The notes below the pieces were generated by a model. The model saw nothing but the letters and a program-made list of their open reading frames with translations. It ran no database searches and was not told where the DNA came from. This document shows, one piece after another, positions 1-6,170 of a stretch of DNA of 40,901 nucleotides. The stretch is from CABMGO01 sp964408125. GTDB taxonomy: Archaea; Nanobdellota; Nanobdellia; Pacearchaeales; GW2011-AR1. The position numbers and the translations under genes are program-made. Positions within the stretch are counted from its first letter, which is position 1, and every line of letters begins with the position of its first letter. The stretch covers positions 1-40,901 of the forward strand of contig CAYOYC010000004.1 of the NCBI GenBank assembly GCA_964408125.1, given 5' to 3'.

Positions 1-429
1 TTCTTCTAATGAGGTTTTTATAGAATATTGCATATTTTCTCTTAAGTCTAAGATTTTATTGCTTTGTTCTAAATTTTCAGTTATGTCTTTGTCAAAAATT
101 TCTTTTAATTCTTCTTTGGTTAGAGAAATCTCTTTATCTTCTATCATTTTTTCAACTAGGGCAAAAGTACACCCTTGGTTTCTGGATTCAAATCCTTTTT
201 TAGCAATTAGTGCCAAAAGAGAATGATAAAGACAATAAAAAGCAGCCGATGCGCTCCAATCAGAATAATTTAGTTTTGAAAATAAATCTATTGCATTAAA
301 ATTATGGATAGCTTTTTTTATGTGCCCAGCTATTTTTTCTTCTGAATGGGTTATTTTTCTTAGTCCCCTATGTCTTTCTCCGCATTCTCCTTCTTTTAAA
401 CAGTTTTTTAGTTTATTTTTTATATCCAT
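1..429 (-). CDS. HEPN-domain protein, 3' end outside window
   Basis: I translated this frame by hand; it is open for 143 codons from the ATG at 429 to the window edge. It begins MDIKNKLKNC and carries a helical core with WSASAAFYCLYHSLLALI and GFESRNQGCTFAL, which resembles the HEPN family (PF05168-like). The start overlaps the end of the upstream nucleotidyltransferase gene by 17 bp, the usual order of MNT/HEPN pairs. In such pairs the HEPN protein can be an RNase-type toxin and the MNT its modifier. The strict R-x4-6-H RNase motif is not clear here (R-N-Q-G-C-T), so toxicity is uncertain. The C-terminus is not visible. Confidence 0.72.
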   Translation of the reverse strand, partial: MDIKNKLKNCLKEGECGERHRGLRKITHSEEKIAGHIKKAIHNFNAIDLFSKLNYSDWSASAAFYCLYHSLLALIAKKGFESRNQGCTFALVEKMIEDKEISLTKEELKEIFDKDITENLEQSNKILDLRENMQYSIKTSLEE

Positions 430-1000
430 TTTTTATAATTTCTATTAGTTTATCTTGTCCCCACAAAACAAATCCTTTCTGTAATATTTCAATTATTACT
501 TTATCTTTTTTTAATATATTTTCTGTTAAGTCTTTTCCGGTTTGTAGGATATCTTGAATTTTAAGAGGCATTGCGGGATATATATATTTGACTTTTTCCT
601 TGTATTTTTTGAAGTTCTCTTCTTTTAAAAGAAAAAATAAGTCTATATCTCCAGGGTTTAGCTTTTCAGTTATATAGGATCCGAAAATTATTCCTATTTC
701 AGTTAGCTCTTGTAAGTCTTTTAGGTCGTCTAGTCGGTTCTTTATTTTAGAGCTCGGATTAGTTATTAGTGAAAGTTCGCATATGCTTTTTGTTTTAGGA
801 CTCGCAAATTCTAAGCTATAGGTGCTAATGTTTGCTATTTTTTTAAGAGTAATTATTCCCTCTTCTGATAATTTTCTAAGTATTTTTAGTGCACCATTAG
901 GAGCAAGGCTACATTTTCTTGCAATTTCATTTATAGAATATTCTTCTCCGAATGAGAAAAGAAGGGTTCTAATTACTTTTTTTTCGTTTTCAGTTAGCAT
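413..1000 (-). CDS. winged-HTH / minimal nucleotidyltransferase (MNT) fusion
   Basis: The protein has 195 residues. Residues 1-75 look like a winged helix-turn-helix (EYSINEIARKCSLAPNGALK, then a KLSEEGII recognition-wing pattern). Residues 100-190 carry a pol-beta-type nucleotidyltransferase core with G107-S108 and the metal-binding pair D118-x-D120 (GDIDLFF). MNT proteins paired with HEPN proteins act as antitoxins, some by AMPylating the HEPN partner. The HTH suggests that this one also binds its own promoter. It is followed by the HEPN gene with a 17-bp overlap. The start at 1000 sits just downstream of an AT-rich promoter containing a direct repeat, described separately. Confidence 0.8.
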   Translation of the reverse strand: MLTENEKKVIRTLLFSFGEEYSINEIARKCSLAPNGALKILRKLSEEGIITLKKIANISTYSLEFASPKTKSICELSLITNPSSKIKNRLDDLKDLQELTEIGIIFGSYITEKLNPGDIDLFFLLKEENFKKYKEKVKYIYPAMPLKIQDILQTGKDLTENILKKDKVIIEILQKGFVLWGQDKLIEIIKNGYKK

Positions 1001-1007
1001 TTTGTAT

Positions 1008-1038
1008 TATACACTATTATTATATATTTATACACTAT
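1008..1038 (-). promoter_or_regulatory. Direct-repeat operator candidate before the HTH-MNT gene
   Basis: The 10-mer TATACACTAT occurs at 1008-1017 and 1029-1038, a 21-bp period or two helical turns, directly upstream of the ATG at 1000. The stretch between them, read on the minus strand, contains the TATA-like TATAAATATA. This geometry suits a dimeric HTH protein covering the promoter. Autoregulation by the encoded winged HTH is an inference. Confidence 0.45.
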
Positions 1039-1114
1039 AGGTATATAAAGGTTTTGATTTTAGAGATTAAATAAAAGTTTATAATATTTTTGGCAAATTA
1101 AAAGAAACTGATAT

Positions 1115-1161
1115 TGGAATTTTAGACCAGTAACGTGGGAAGAAATATTAAAAGTTATTAG
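1115..1161 (+). repeat. 47-bp direct repeat, left copy
   Basis: This copy is identical to 4452-4498 in the same orientation, with a 3,337-bp offset. It lies inside the phosphoesterase 3' remnant. The interval between the copies holds AbrB-like, BRO/DinD-like and coiled-coil genes. Confidence 0.85.
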
Positions 1162-1183
1162 TCGTATATTAAAATTTTTTTAG
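1115..1183 (+). pseudogene. 3' fragment of a calcineurin-like phosphoesterase gene
   Basis: Reading from 1115 gives WNFRPVTWEEILKVI followed by SRILKFF and a stop at 1181-1183. This matches the last 23 codons of the intact phosphoesterase at 3987-4520, which ends in RQFLKEE. The first 47 bp are identical to 4452-4498; the last few codons have diverged. No start or upstream part of the gene is present, so this is a dead remnant of a second copy or of a recombination event. Confidence 0.75.
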
Positions 1184-1184
1184 T

Positions 1185-1355
1185 TCACGTATAAGTTTTT
1201 TTCTTTAACACAATTTTTCCATCTTTCACTTCTATGTCTAGCTCTTCTCCTTCTTTTATTCCTGCCTCTTTAACAATCATTGCGGGAACATTTACAACAT
1301 ATTTGTAGTAATCTTTCTTATTATAATTTCTTGAAAATCTTTTCTGTAGTTTCAT
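1185..1355 (-). CDS. Small AbrB/MazE-like DNA-binding protein
   Basis: This is a 56-residue ORF translated by hand, beginning MKLQKRFSRN. The core YVVNVPAMIVKEAGIKEGEELDIEV is the swapped-hairpin AbrB/SpoVT pattern: a strand, a P-x-x-[IL]V helix, then GI-x-x-G-[DE]-x-[LV]. Proteins of this size act as dimeric transcription regulators or antitoxin-like DNA binders. No toxin partner is evident next to it; the neighbours are the phosphoesterase remnant on one side and a divergent AbrB-like ORF on the other. An AT-rich TATA-like stretch (TTTAAAAG, about 1379-1386 on the plus strand) lies a suitable distance upstream. The target is unknown. Confidence 0.7.
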   Translation of the reverse strand: MKLQKRFSRNYNKKDYYKYVVNVPAMIVKEAGIKEGEELDIEVKDGKIVLKKKTYT

Positions 1356-1431
1356 ATATATTTTAGTAAAAAAGACTATTTAAAAGTTTAGGCACCGAAA
1401 GATTTATAAACATTAGGCTCCTAAATGAATT

Positions 1432-1650
1432 ATGAGGTGTAATTTTTTAGGGCTCGGCTGGAAAAGCAAGATAATTTTAAAGAGAGCAACAGCTTACGTA
1501 TCAATAAACAAGCTAGTTGTGGATGGTTGTGATTTAGAAAAAGGCAAAGAAATTTATTCTTATCTTGCGGAAGATGATAAAAAAAGAAAAGTCGTTTTAA
1601 CTTATTTAGATGGAAATAAAGCAAATAAATTTAAAGGAGGCGGGATTTGA
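1432..1650 (+). CDS. Small AbrB-like protein, hypothetical
   Basis: The ORF has 72 codons. After an odd N-terminus (MRCNFLGLGWKSK) comes KRATAYVSINKLVVDGCDLEKGKEIYSYL, which has the rhythm of an AbrB/SpoVT swapped hairpin (strand, helix, then a DLEKGKEI turn). A TATA box at 1404-1410 preceded by a purine-rich BRE-like stretch lies about 25 bp before the ATG, fitting a leaderless transcript. It is divergent from the AbrB-like gene at 1185-1355. The first dozen codons resemble sequence near 10809-10860, so they may derive from a repeated element. The role is unknown. Confidence 0.55.
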   Translation: MRCNFLGLGWKSKIILKRATAYVSINKLVVDGCDLEKGKEIYSYLAEDDKKRKVVLTYLDGNKANKFKGGGI

Positions 1651-1656
1651 TATATT

Positions 1657-1725
1657 ATGGTAGAAAGAGTGCAGGAAATCGAATATACTATTTTAACGAA
1701 TGAAAAAAATAGGAGATTAAAATGA
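1657..1725 (+). pseudogene. Chimeric remnant of a BRO/DinD-like gene
   Basis: This 22-codon ORF reads MVERVQEIEYTILTNEKNRR and two more codons. Its first half matches YERVQEIE of the BRO protein that follows it, and its second half matches VEYAILTNE about 50 residues further on in the same protein. The two pieces are fused where both read E-[IV]-E. It ends by an ATGA overlap with the BRO gene start at 1722. It looks like an internal-deletion remnant of a third BRO copy, although the overlap would still allow translational coupling. Confidence 0.55.
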
Positions 1726-2564
1726 GTGAAGAGACGCATTTAGCTCTGTTTAATGGGAAGGAGATAAGGAAAAAGTGGTTTAATGAGGAGTGGTGGTTTG
1801 TGGCTACGGATATTGTAGCTGTACTTGCAGATTCAAAGGATCCGTCTGGATATCTTAAAGATATGAGAAGAAGAGACGAGGGTTTTAATGAAGGATGGGG
1901 GCAGATTGCCACCCCCCTTGAGATAGTTACGGCTGGAGGAAAACAGTCGGTTAATTGCGTATCTGTCAAGGGAGCGTTTAGGTTAATCCAATCAATTCCT
2001 TCAAAGAAAGCAGAGCCGTTTAAAAGATGGCTTGCGAAAGTTGGCTATGAAAGAGTTCAGGAAATTGAAAATCCAGAACTTGCTCAAGACAGAATGAAAG
2101 ATTTGTATGAGAAAAAAGGATATTCTAAAGATTGGGTGGACAAGCGATTGCGAGGTATGGCAGTAAGACAAAATCTAACGGATGAATGGAAAAATCGTGG
2201 GGTAAAAGAGGAGGTTGAATATGCTATTTTGACAAATGAAATTGCAAAAGCTACCTTTGGCGTTTCAATAGACGAACATAAAAAAATGAAAGGACTTGAA
2301 AGAGAAAATTTAAGAGATCATATGAATGAACTTGAACTTATTTTTGGGATGTTGGGTGAAAAGGTTGCGAATGAAATCACAATAAATAAAAATGCTGAAG
2401 GTTTTGAAGAGTGTGCAATTGCTGCTAAACAGGGCGGAGAAGTTGCAGGAAATGCCCGAAAAGAGGCTGAACTCAAAATTGGAAAATCGATAGTTTCTGA
2501 AGAAAATTATTTGGATGATCCTGAGAAACTTAAGAAGAAAAAATCATTGGAGGTGGTGGAATGA
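1722..2564 (+). CDS. BRO-N / DinD-like protein, copy 1
   Basis: The protein has 280 residues. Residues 5-115 are a Bro-N domain (LFNGKEIRKKWFNEEWWFVATDIVAVL, then the RLIQSIPSKKAEPFKRWLAKVG signature). Residues 150-275 match the C-terminal part of DinD-type proteins: NLTDEWKNRG, EYAILTNEI, ENLRDHMNELEL and GGEVAGNARKE. Bro-N proteins are DNA-binding and spread by viruses and other mobile elements; DinD is a DNA-damage-inducible member. A Shine-Dalgarno-like AGGAGA precedes the ATG. The gene is directly followed by a paralog with a 4-bp overlap. The exact role is unknown. I am confident of the family and not of the function. Confidence 0.85.
   Translation: MSEETHLALFNGKEIRKKWFNEEWWFVATDIVAVLADSKDPSGYLKDMRRRDEGFNEGWGQIATPLEIVTAGGKQSVNCVSVKGAFRLIQSIPSKKAEPFKRWLAKVGYERVQEIENPELAQDRMKDLYEKKGYSKDWVDKRLRGMAVRQNLTDEWKNRGVKEEVEYAILTNEIAKATFGVSIDEHKKMKGLERENLRDHMNELELIFGMLGEKVANEITINKNAEGFEECAIAAKQGGEVAGNARKEAELKIGKSIVSEENYLDDPEKLKKKKSLEVVE
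2493..2536 (+). repeat. 44-bp block identical between the two BRO genes, copy 1
   Basis: The block is identical to 3344-3387 and encodes the near-C-terminal VSEENYLDDPEKLKK. The flanking codons of the two paralogs differ substantially, so the identity stands out as conserved or recently converted. Confidence 0.8.
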
Positions 2565-3418
2565 TGGAGGAATCTAAAAAAATAAAAATTTTTAATGGGA
2601 AGAATGTTAGAACGCACTGGGATGAAGAAAAAGAAAGATGGTTTTTTTCTATAGTTGATGTTGTGGAAATCTTAACTGAAAGTTCTCGTCCGAGAAAATA
2701 CTGGGCGGATTTAAAAATTAAGTTACAAGATGAAGGTTCTGAACTGTCCGGTAAAATCGGACAGTTGAAAATGATTGCAGAAGATGGTAAATTAAGGGAA
2801 ACTGACGTCGCAGATACTGAACAAATTCTTCGTTTAATCCAATCTATTCCTTCAAAAAAAGCTGAACCCTTCAAATTGTGGCTTGCAAAGGTAGGAAACG
2901 AAAGAATAGATGAGATGTATGATCCTGAATTAGCTATAGACCGAGCTATGAAGAATTATCTCAAAAAGGGGTATTCAAAAGAGTGGATAAATCAAAGACT
3001 TAAAACAATAGAGATAAGAAAAGAGCTAACAGACGAATGGGAGAGATCTGGCGTGGAAGACGAATTAGAATTTGCAATTTTAACTGATGAACTTACAAAA
3101 TCTTGGTCAGATTTGTCTGTTAGAGATTATAAAAAATTAAAGAATTTAAAAAAGGAAAATTTGAGAGATAATATGACAAATCTCGAACTTGTTTTAAACA
3201 TGCTTGCGGAAGTTTCAACAAAGGAGATTTCTAAAAAAGAAAATCCGGATGGTTTTGTTGAAAGTTTAGATGTCGCAAGAAAGGGTGGTTCTATTGCTGG
3301 GAATGCTAGAAAAGAAATAGAATCTATAACTGGGAAGCCGGTGGTTTCTGAAGAAAATTATTTGGATGATCCTGAGAAACTTAAGAAAAAGAAGAAGTTT
3401 TTGGAAAATAATTCTTAA
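2561..3418 (+). CDS. BRO-N / DinD-like protein, copy 2
   Basis: The protein has 285 residues and is collinear with the preceding gene. It has a Bro-N domain (IFNGKNVRTHWDEEKERWFFSIVDVVEIL; RLIQSIPSKKAEPFKLWLAKVG) and a DinD-like C-terminus (ELTDEWERSG, EFAILTDEL, ENLRDNMTNLEL, GGSIAGNARKE). The start is ATGATGG, overlapping the upstream stop; 2561 or 2564 are both possible. The pair is a tandem duplication that has diverged across the N-terminal half. It may form hetero-oligomers with copy 1, but that is inference. The function is unknown. Confidence 0.84.
   Translation: MMEESKKIKIFNGKNVRTHWDEEKERWFFSIVDVVEILTESSRPRKYWADLKIKLQDEGSELSGKIGQLKMIAEDGKLRETDVADTEQILRLIQSIPSKKAEPFKLWLAKVGNERIDEMYDPELAIDRAMKNYLKKGYSKEWINQRLKTIEIRKELTDEWERSGVEDELEFAILTDELTKSWSDLSVRDYKKLKNLKKENLRDNMTNLELVLNMLAEVSTKEISKKENPDGFVESLDVARKGGSIAGNARKEIESITGKPVVSEENYLDDPEKLKKKKKFLENNS
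3344..3387 (+). repeat. 44-bp block identical between the two BRO genes, copy 2
   Basis: This is the partner of 2493-2536, at the same position of the paralogous reading frame. Confidence 0.8.
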
Positions 3419-3455
3419 AGCTTTTTGGGGAGTTTTTGGGGCAGTTTTTGCTTAC
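3419..3455 (+). terminator. T-run terminator candidate after the BRO pair
   Basis: Directly after the second BRO stop come several T5 runs alternating with GGGG (TTTTTGGGG twice, then a third T5). Archaeal RNA polymerase terminates at oligo-T stretches without a hairpin, so this is a reasonable end for the BRO transcript. Confidence 0.4.
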
Positions 3456-3495
3456 GCACAAGTTATATAATTTGTTTTTATTCTAATTAGTTAAT

Positions 3496-3843
3496 ATGGT
3501 AGAAAGTCAGTCAAGATATAGTATTGTTGAAAGATTAACTCAAAAGAAAATCGAGATAATGAGTTCTAGGTCGAACATCAAAGAAGAAGTTAAGAAAAAA
3601 GAGCAAAGAATAGAGAAACTAAGAAAAGAATTAGAGAATTGGAAGAAAGATATATTGGAAGACAATAAGCGAGAAGAAAGAAGAATGGAATTAGAGATTG
3701 AAAAAGCCAAGCAAGATTTTGAAAGTTCGAAAGAACAAACAGAAAATAAAGAAAAGGTATTTCAGGAACAGATTGGTGCAATTGAACAAGCATTAAAGTC
3801 TATTGAAGAAATTTCGAAGACAACACCTAATATTCAAACATAG
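3496..3843 (+). CDS. Coiled-coil protein, hypothetical
   Basis: The protein has 115 residues. After a short head (SRYSIVERLTQKKIEIMSS) almost all of residues 25-105 is charged heptad-like sequence rich in K, E, Q and R (KKKEQRIEKLRKELENWKKD), so a long coiled coil is expected. A TATA-like GTTATATAA at about 3463-3471 lies some 28 bp before the ATG, so it probably has its own promoter and a leaderless start. It sits between the BRO pair and the phosphoesterase in the accessory segment. I do not recognise a family. Confidence 0.6.
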   Translation: MVESQSRYSIVERLTQKKIEIMSSRSNIKEEVKKKEQRIEKLRKELENWKKDILEDNKREERRMELEIEKAKQDFESSKEQTENKEKVFQEQIGAIEQALKSIEEISKTTPNIQT

Positions 3844-3986
3844 TTTGAAAAATCATCTGCAAAAATAAAAAAATGCCACGTGCTAAAGCGGATTAAATAA
3901 AGCAAAAATAAACCAAAGCCATGTTGCTGGTTCCTTGATGGATTTTGAACTGAATTTTTCAAGGTGAGTTTTTACAAAATAAAAAA

Positions 3987-4520
3987 ATGGTAAATATATT
4001 TTTCACAGCAGACAGTCATTTTGGTCACGAAAACATAATAAAATATTGTTGTAGACCATTCAAGAGTCTTGAGCAAATGAACAAGAATCTTATTCATAAT
4101 TGGAATCAGAGAGTTAAACCGGAAGATGTAGTTTATTTTTTAGGAGACTTTTGTTTCAAGAACTCTAAAAATGGAAAGAAAGGAGAGGGGATGACAGAGA
4201 ATTATAATTTTTGGCTTTCTCAACTAAATGGTAATGTGATTTTTTTAAAAGGAAATCATGACAGGAGAAATTCTCTAAATACAAAATTAAAATCTTGCGT
4301 AATAGAGATTGGGGGAGGGTTGGTTTATTTGTGTCATAATCCGATAGATTATAATAAAGATTGTAAAATTAATTTAGTGGGACACGTTCATGAAAAATGG
4401 AAGATTAAGAGAGAGAATGGCGTTATTTTGGTCAATGTTGGTGTTGATCAATGGAATTTTAGACCAGTAACGTGGGAAGAAATATTAAAAGTTATTAGAC
4501 AATTTTTAAAAGAGGAGTAA
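3987..4520 (+). CDS. Calcineurin-like metallophosphoesterase
   Basis: The protein has 177 residues and a complete set of dinuclear-metal motifs: D9-x-H11 (ADSHFGHEN), G53-D54, G89-N-H-D92, H117 in CHNP and GHVH at 132-135. These are the classical calcineurin-like phosphoesterase motifs. The small size and the DSHFGHENI start fit the family of stand-alone phosphoesterases often found in phages and accessory DNA. The substrate cannot be told from sequence. A 3' piece of the same gene lies at 1115-1183 and shares 47 identical bases with this one. Confidence 0.88.
   Translation: MVNIFFTADSHFGHENIIKYCCRPFKSLEQMNKNLIHNWNQRVKPEDVVYFLGDFCFKNSKNGKKGEGMTENYNFWLSQLNGNVIFLKGNHDRRNSLNTKLKSCVIEIGGGLVYLCHNPIDYNKDCKINLVGHVHEKWKIKRENGVILVNVGVDQWNFRPVTWEEILKVIRQFLKEE
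4452..4498 (+). repeat. 47-bp direct repeat, right copy
   Basis: This is the partner of 1115-1161, within the 3' end of the intact phosphoesterase gene. Confidence 0.85.
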
Positions 4521-4602
4521 TTTAGTTGAATAGTTTTTCTGTATATAATAGTAAGATTTACACTGTAGATAAATTTAAGAAGTAATCATTTTACCTATTC
4601 AA

Positions 4603-5076
4603 ATGATATATGCTTTAGATAGGTTTAGTGTAGAACGAGTTATTCCTAGAAATGAGAGCTTGGCAATTAGATGTATGAGTTCTGCCCCAGTTAGAGCACA
4701 AAGAAATATAGAATATGGTCAATTAGATGAAAAATTATACGTAGGAATATTACCGTTAGTTTTTGATGATATAATACCCGAAGATAAAGAACTAAATCCG
4801 GGTTCGTATGACGATTATATATTGTTCACGGAAGATCACGCAAGTAGAATTACTGATTTCTTAAAAAGAAACAAAGATAAATTCCAAGATATTGTTGTTT
4901 CTTGTGATTATGGTAATAGTAGAAGTTGTGGGGTTGGTGTGGCTATTGGGGATCACTTCGGATCAGAATATAGTCCAGATCTTTTAGAGAGAGATTTAAA
5001 TTTACACGTATATTCTGTTTTATTAAATCAACTTGGAAGAGACTTTCCAGAACTAGCTACTACCAAAATTCGTTAA
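4603..5076 (+). CDS. CX5R protein phosphatase-like protein
   Basis: The protein has 157 residues. Near residues 97-112 it reads IVVSCDYGNSRSCGVGVAI. C101 and R107 form the C-x5-R phosphate-binding loop of dual-specificity/tyrosine phosphatases, and the following S108 is also typical. The preceding LVFDDIIPED and FTEDHASRITDFLKRN resemble the region before the P-loop in small predicted protein-tyrosine phosphatases, where an Asp acts as general acid. The usual HC is SC here. It converges on fen1 with a 17-bp 3' overlap. The substrate is unknown. Confidence 0.62.
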   Translation: MIYALDRFSVERVIPRNESLAIRCMSSAPVRAQRNIEYGQLDEKLYVGILPLVFDDIIPEDKELNPGSYDDYILFTEDHASRITDFLKRNKDKFQDIVVSCDYGNSRSCGVGVAIGDHFGSEYSPDLLERDLNLHVYSVLLNQLGRDFPELATTKIR

Positions 5077-6094
5077 GTCCTTTTTGTTTTTTATTTTCTT
5101 CTAAGATTTTTAGTTTTTCAAGCGCAGAATCAATTCGTTCTTGTGAAAAATCATGTCTATTAACCAGTATATCAATAATTTTTTCTTTGTTGATTTTCAA
5201 ATCAGGTATTTTTTCTCGCGTAACAGGTTTAAATTCTTTAAATTGCTTGAAAATCTCGGTCCAATCAAAGTCTAATAGATATTTTTCAGAATTAGAAACA
5301 TATTCAAATATTTTTACAGGATATTGGTATTTCTGAACAATTTCCAAAGCACGTTTTTGCCCAATTCCTTTAACTCCGCCAGGATTATAGTCGGTTCCAA
5401 CCAGAATAGCTAAGCAGATAAGTTGGTCTTGATTTATTTGCAATTTATTTAGTACATCTTCAAACTCTATTAGTTCAATTACGGTATCAACTATTGCTCC
5501 GGAAGAAGTTTTTCTTTTCCGTGAAAGAGTTAAATTTCTAATCAATCTAGGTGCTCCGAAAAGCAAAGAATCATAATCTTGGGATGCGGATGCCCATGCA
5601 AATTTATTTCGAGCTATTGAAGAAGCTTCGGCTTCGCCCTCACTTTCTGCTTGGACAATGGATATACCAAGCGCTTCTAGCAACTCTTTACTTTCTTGAA
5701 TTATTGTTTCGGTTATTTTTACAGTTTGAGCAGAATATTTTTTCATTTCGGCAAAGTCCTGGTGCTCCTTAGCTTCATTATATTTTTCTTGAGCTAGCTC
5801 TTTCGCTTCTTTCCTTTTTTGTATTTCTTTTAGTTTGAGTTCGGGAGGTTTACCATCGAAAACATAAATAAGATTTATGCCTTCTGTTAAAAGATTGATA
5901 TTTCGATATAGAAGTCCGGAAAGGTGTGAGGTTGTATTTCCCTTAGAATCCATTAGTGGTGTTCCGTCTTGCTGTCTTATAGTTGTTAGAAATTGATAAA
6001 GCGTGTTGAATGCATCTATTGCTATTGTTTTTCCTTTTAGTTCTGAAAGTTCTATTTCTTTCTTTGGGATTATTTCGGATATTTGTACGCCCAT
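5060..6094 (-). CDS. fen: Flap endonuclease 1
   Basis: The protein has 344 residues, the normal length for archaeal FEN1. It is the structure-specific 5' nuclease that removes flaps during Okazaki-fragment maturation and repair. Metal-site acidic residues are in place: D27 (IAIDAFN), D80 (VFDGKPP), E152/E154 (ESEGEAEAS), D173/D175 (SQDYDSLL) and D235 (VGTDYNPGG), the last beside the helix-hairpin-helix GVKGIGQKRAL. The C-terminus is a PCNA-interacting PIP box, QKGLNEFW (337-344). It is divergent from polB across a 76-bp promoter region. Confidence 0.96.
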   Translation of the reverse strand: MGVQISEIIPKKEIELSELKGKTIAIDAFNTLYQFLTTIRQQDGTPLMDSKGNTTSHLSGLLYRNINLLTEGINLIYVFDGKPPELKLKEIQKRKEAKELAQEKYNEAKEHQDFAEMKKYSAQTVKITETIIQESKELLEALGISIVQAESEGEAEASSIARNKFAWASASQDYDSLLFGAPRLIRNLTLSRKRKTSSGAIVDTVIELIEFEDVLNKLQINQDQLICLAILVGTDYNPGGVKGIGQKRALEIVQKYQYPVKIFEYVSNSEKYLLDFDWTEIFKQFKEFKPVTREKIPDLKINKEKIIDILVNRHDFSQERIDSALEKLKILEENKKQKGLNEFW

Positions 6095-6170
6095 GATATA
6101 TTAATGTTAATGAAATTAATAAAGTTTGGGGTTTAGAAGGATTTAAATAAATCTTTGTGGTTTTATAGTA
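6095..6170. promoter_or_regulatory. Divergent fen1/polB promoter region
   Basis: The 76-bp gap has an AT-rich TATA-like element for each side: ATTTAAATAA at 6141-6150, about 25 bp before the polB ATG, and a TTTATTAAT-type element at about 6113-6122 (minus strand), about 25 bp before the fen1 ATG. Both transcripts are predicted to be leaderless or nearly so. Confidence 0.55.

Noticed and set aside
3419..3455. TTTTGGGG-like repeats resembling telomere repeats
   Set aside because: Only two units in a T-rich terminator-like stretch; chance composition is enough.
4521..4602. Integrase attachment interpretation of the 47-bp repeat
   Set aside because: No integrase gene lies between the repeats and the intact gene is on the wrong side for simple 3'-end integration; duplication or recombination fits better.
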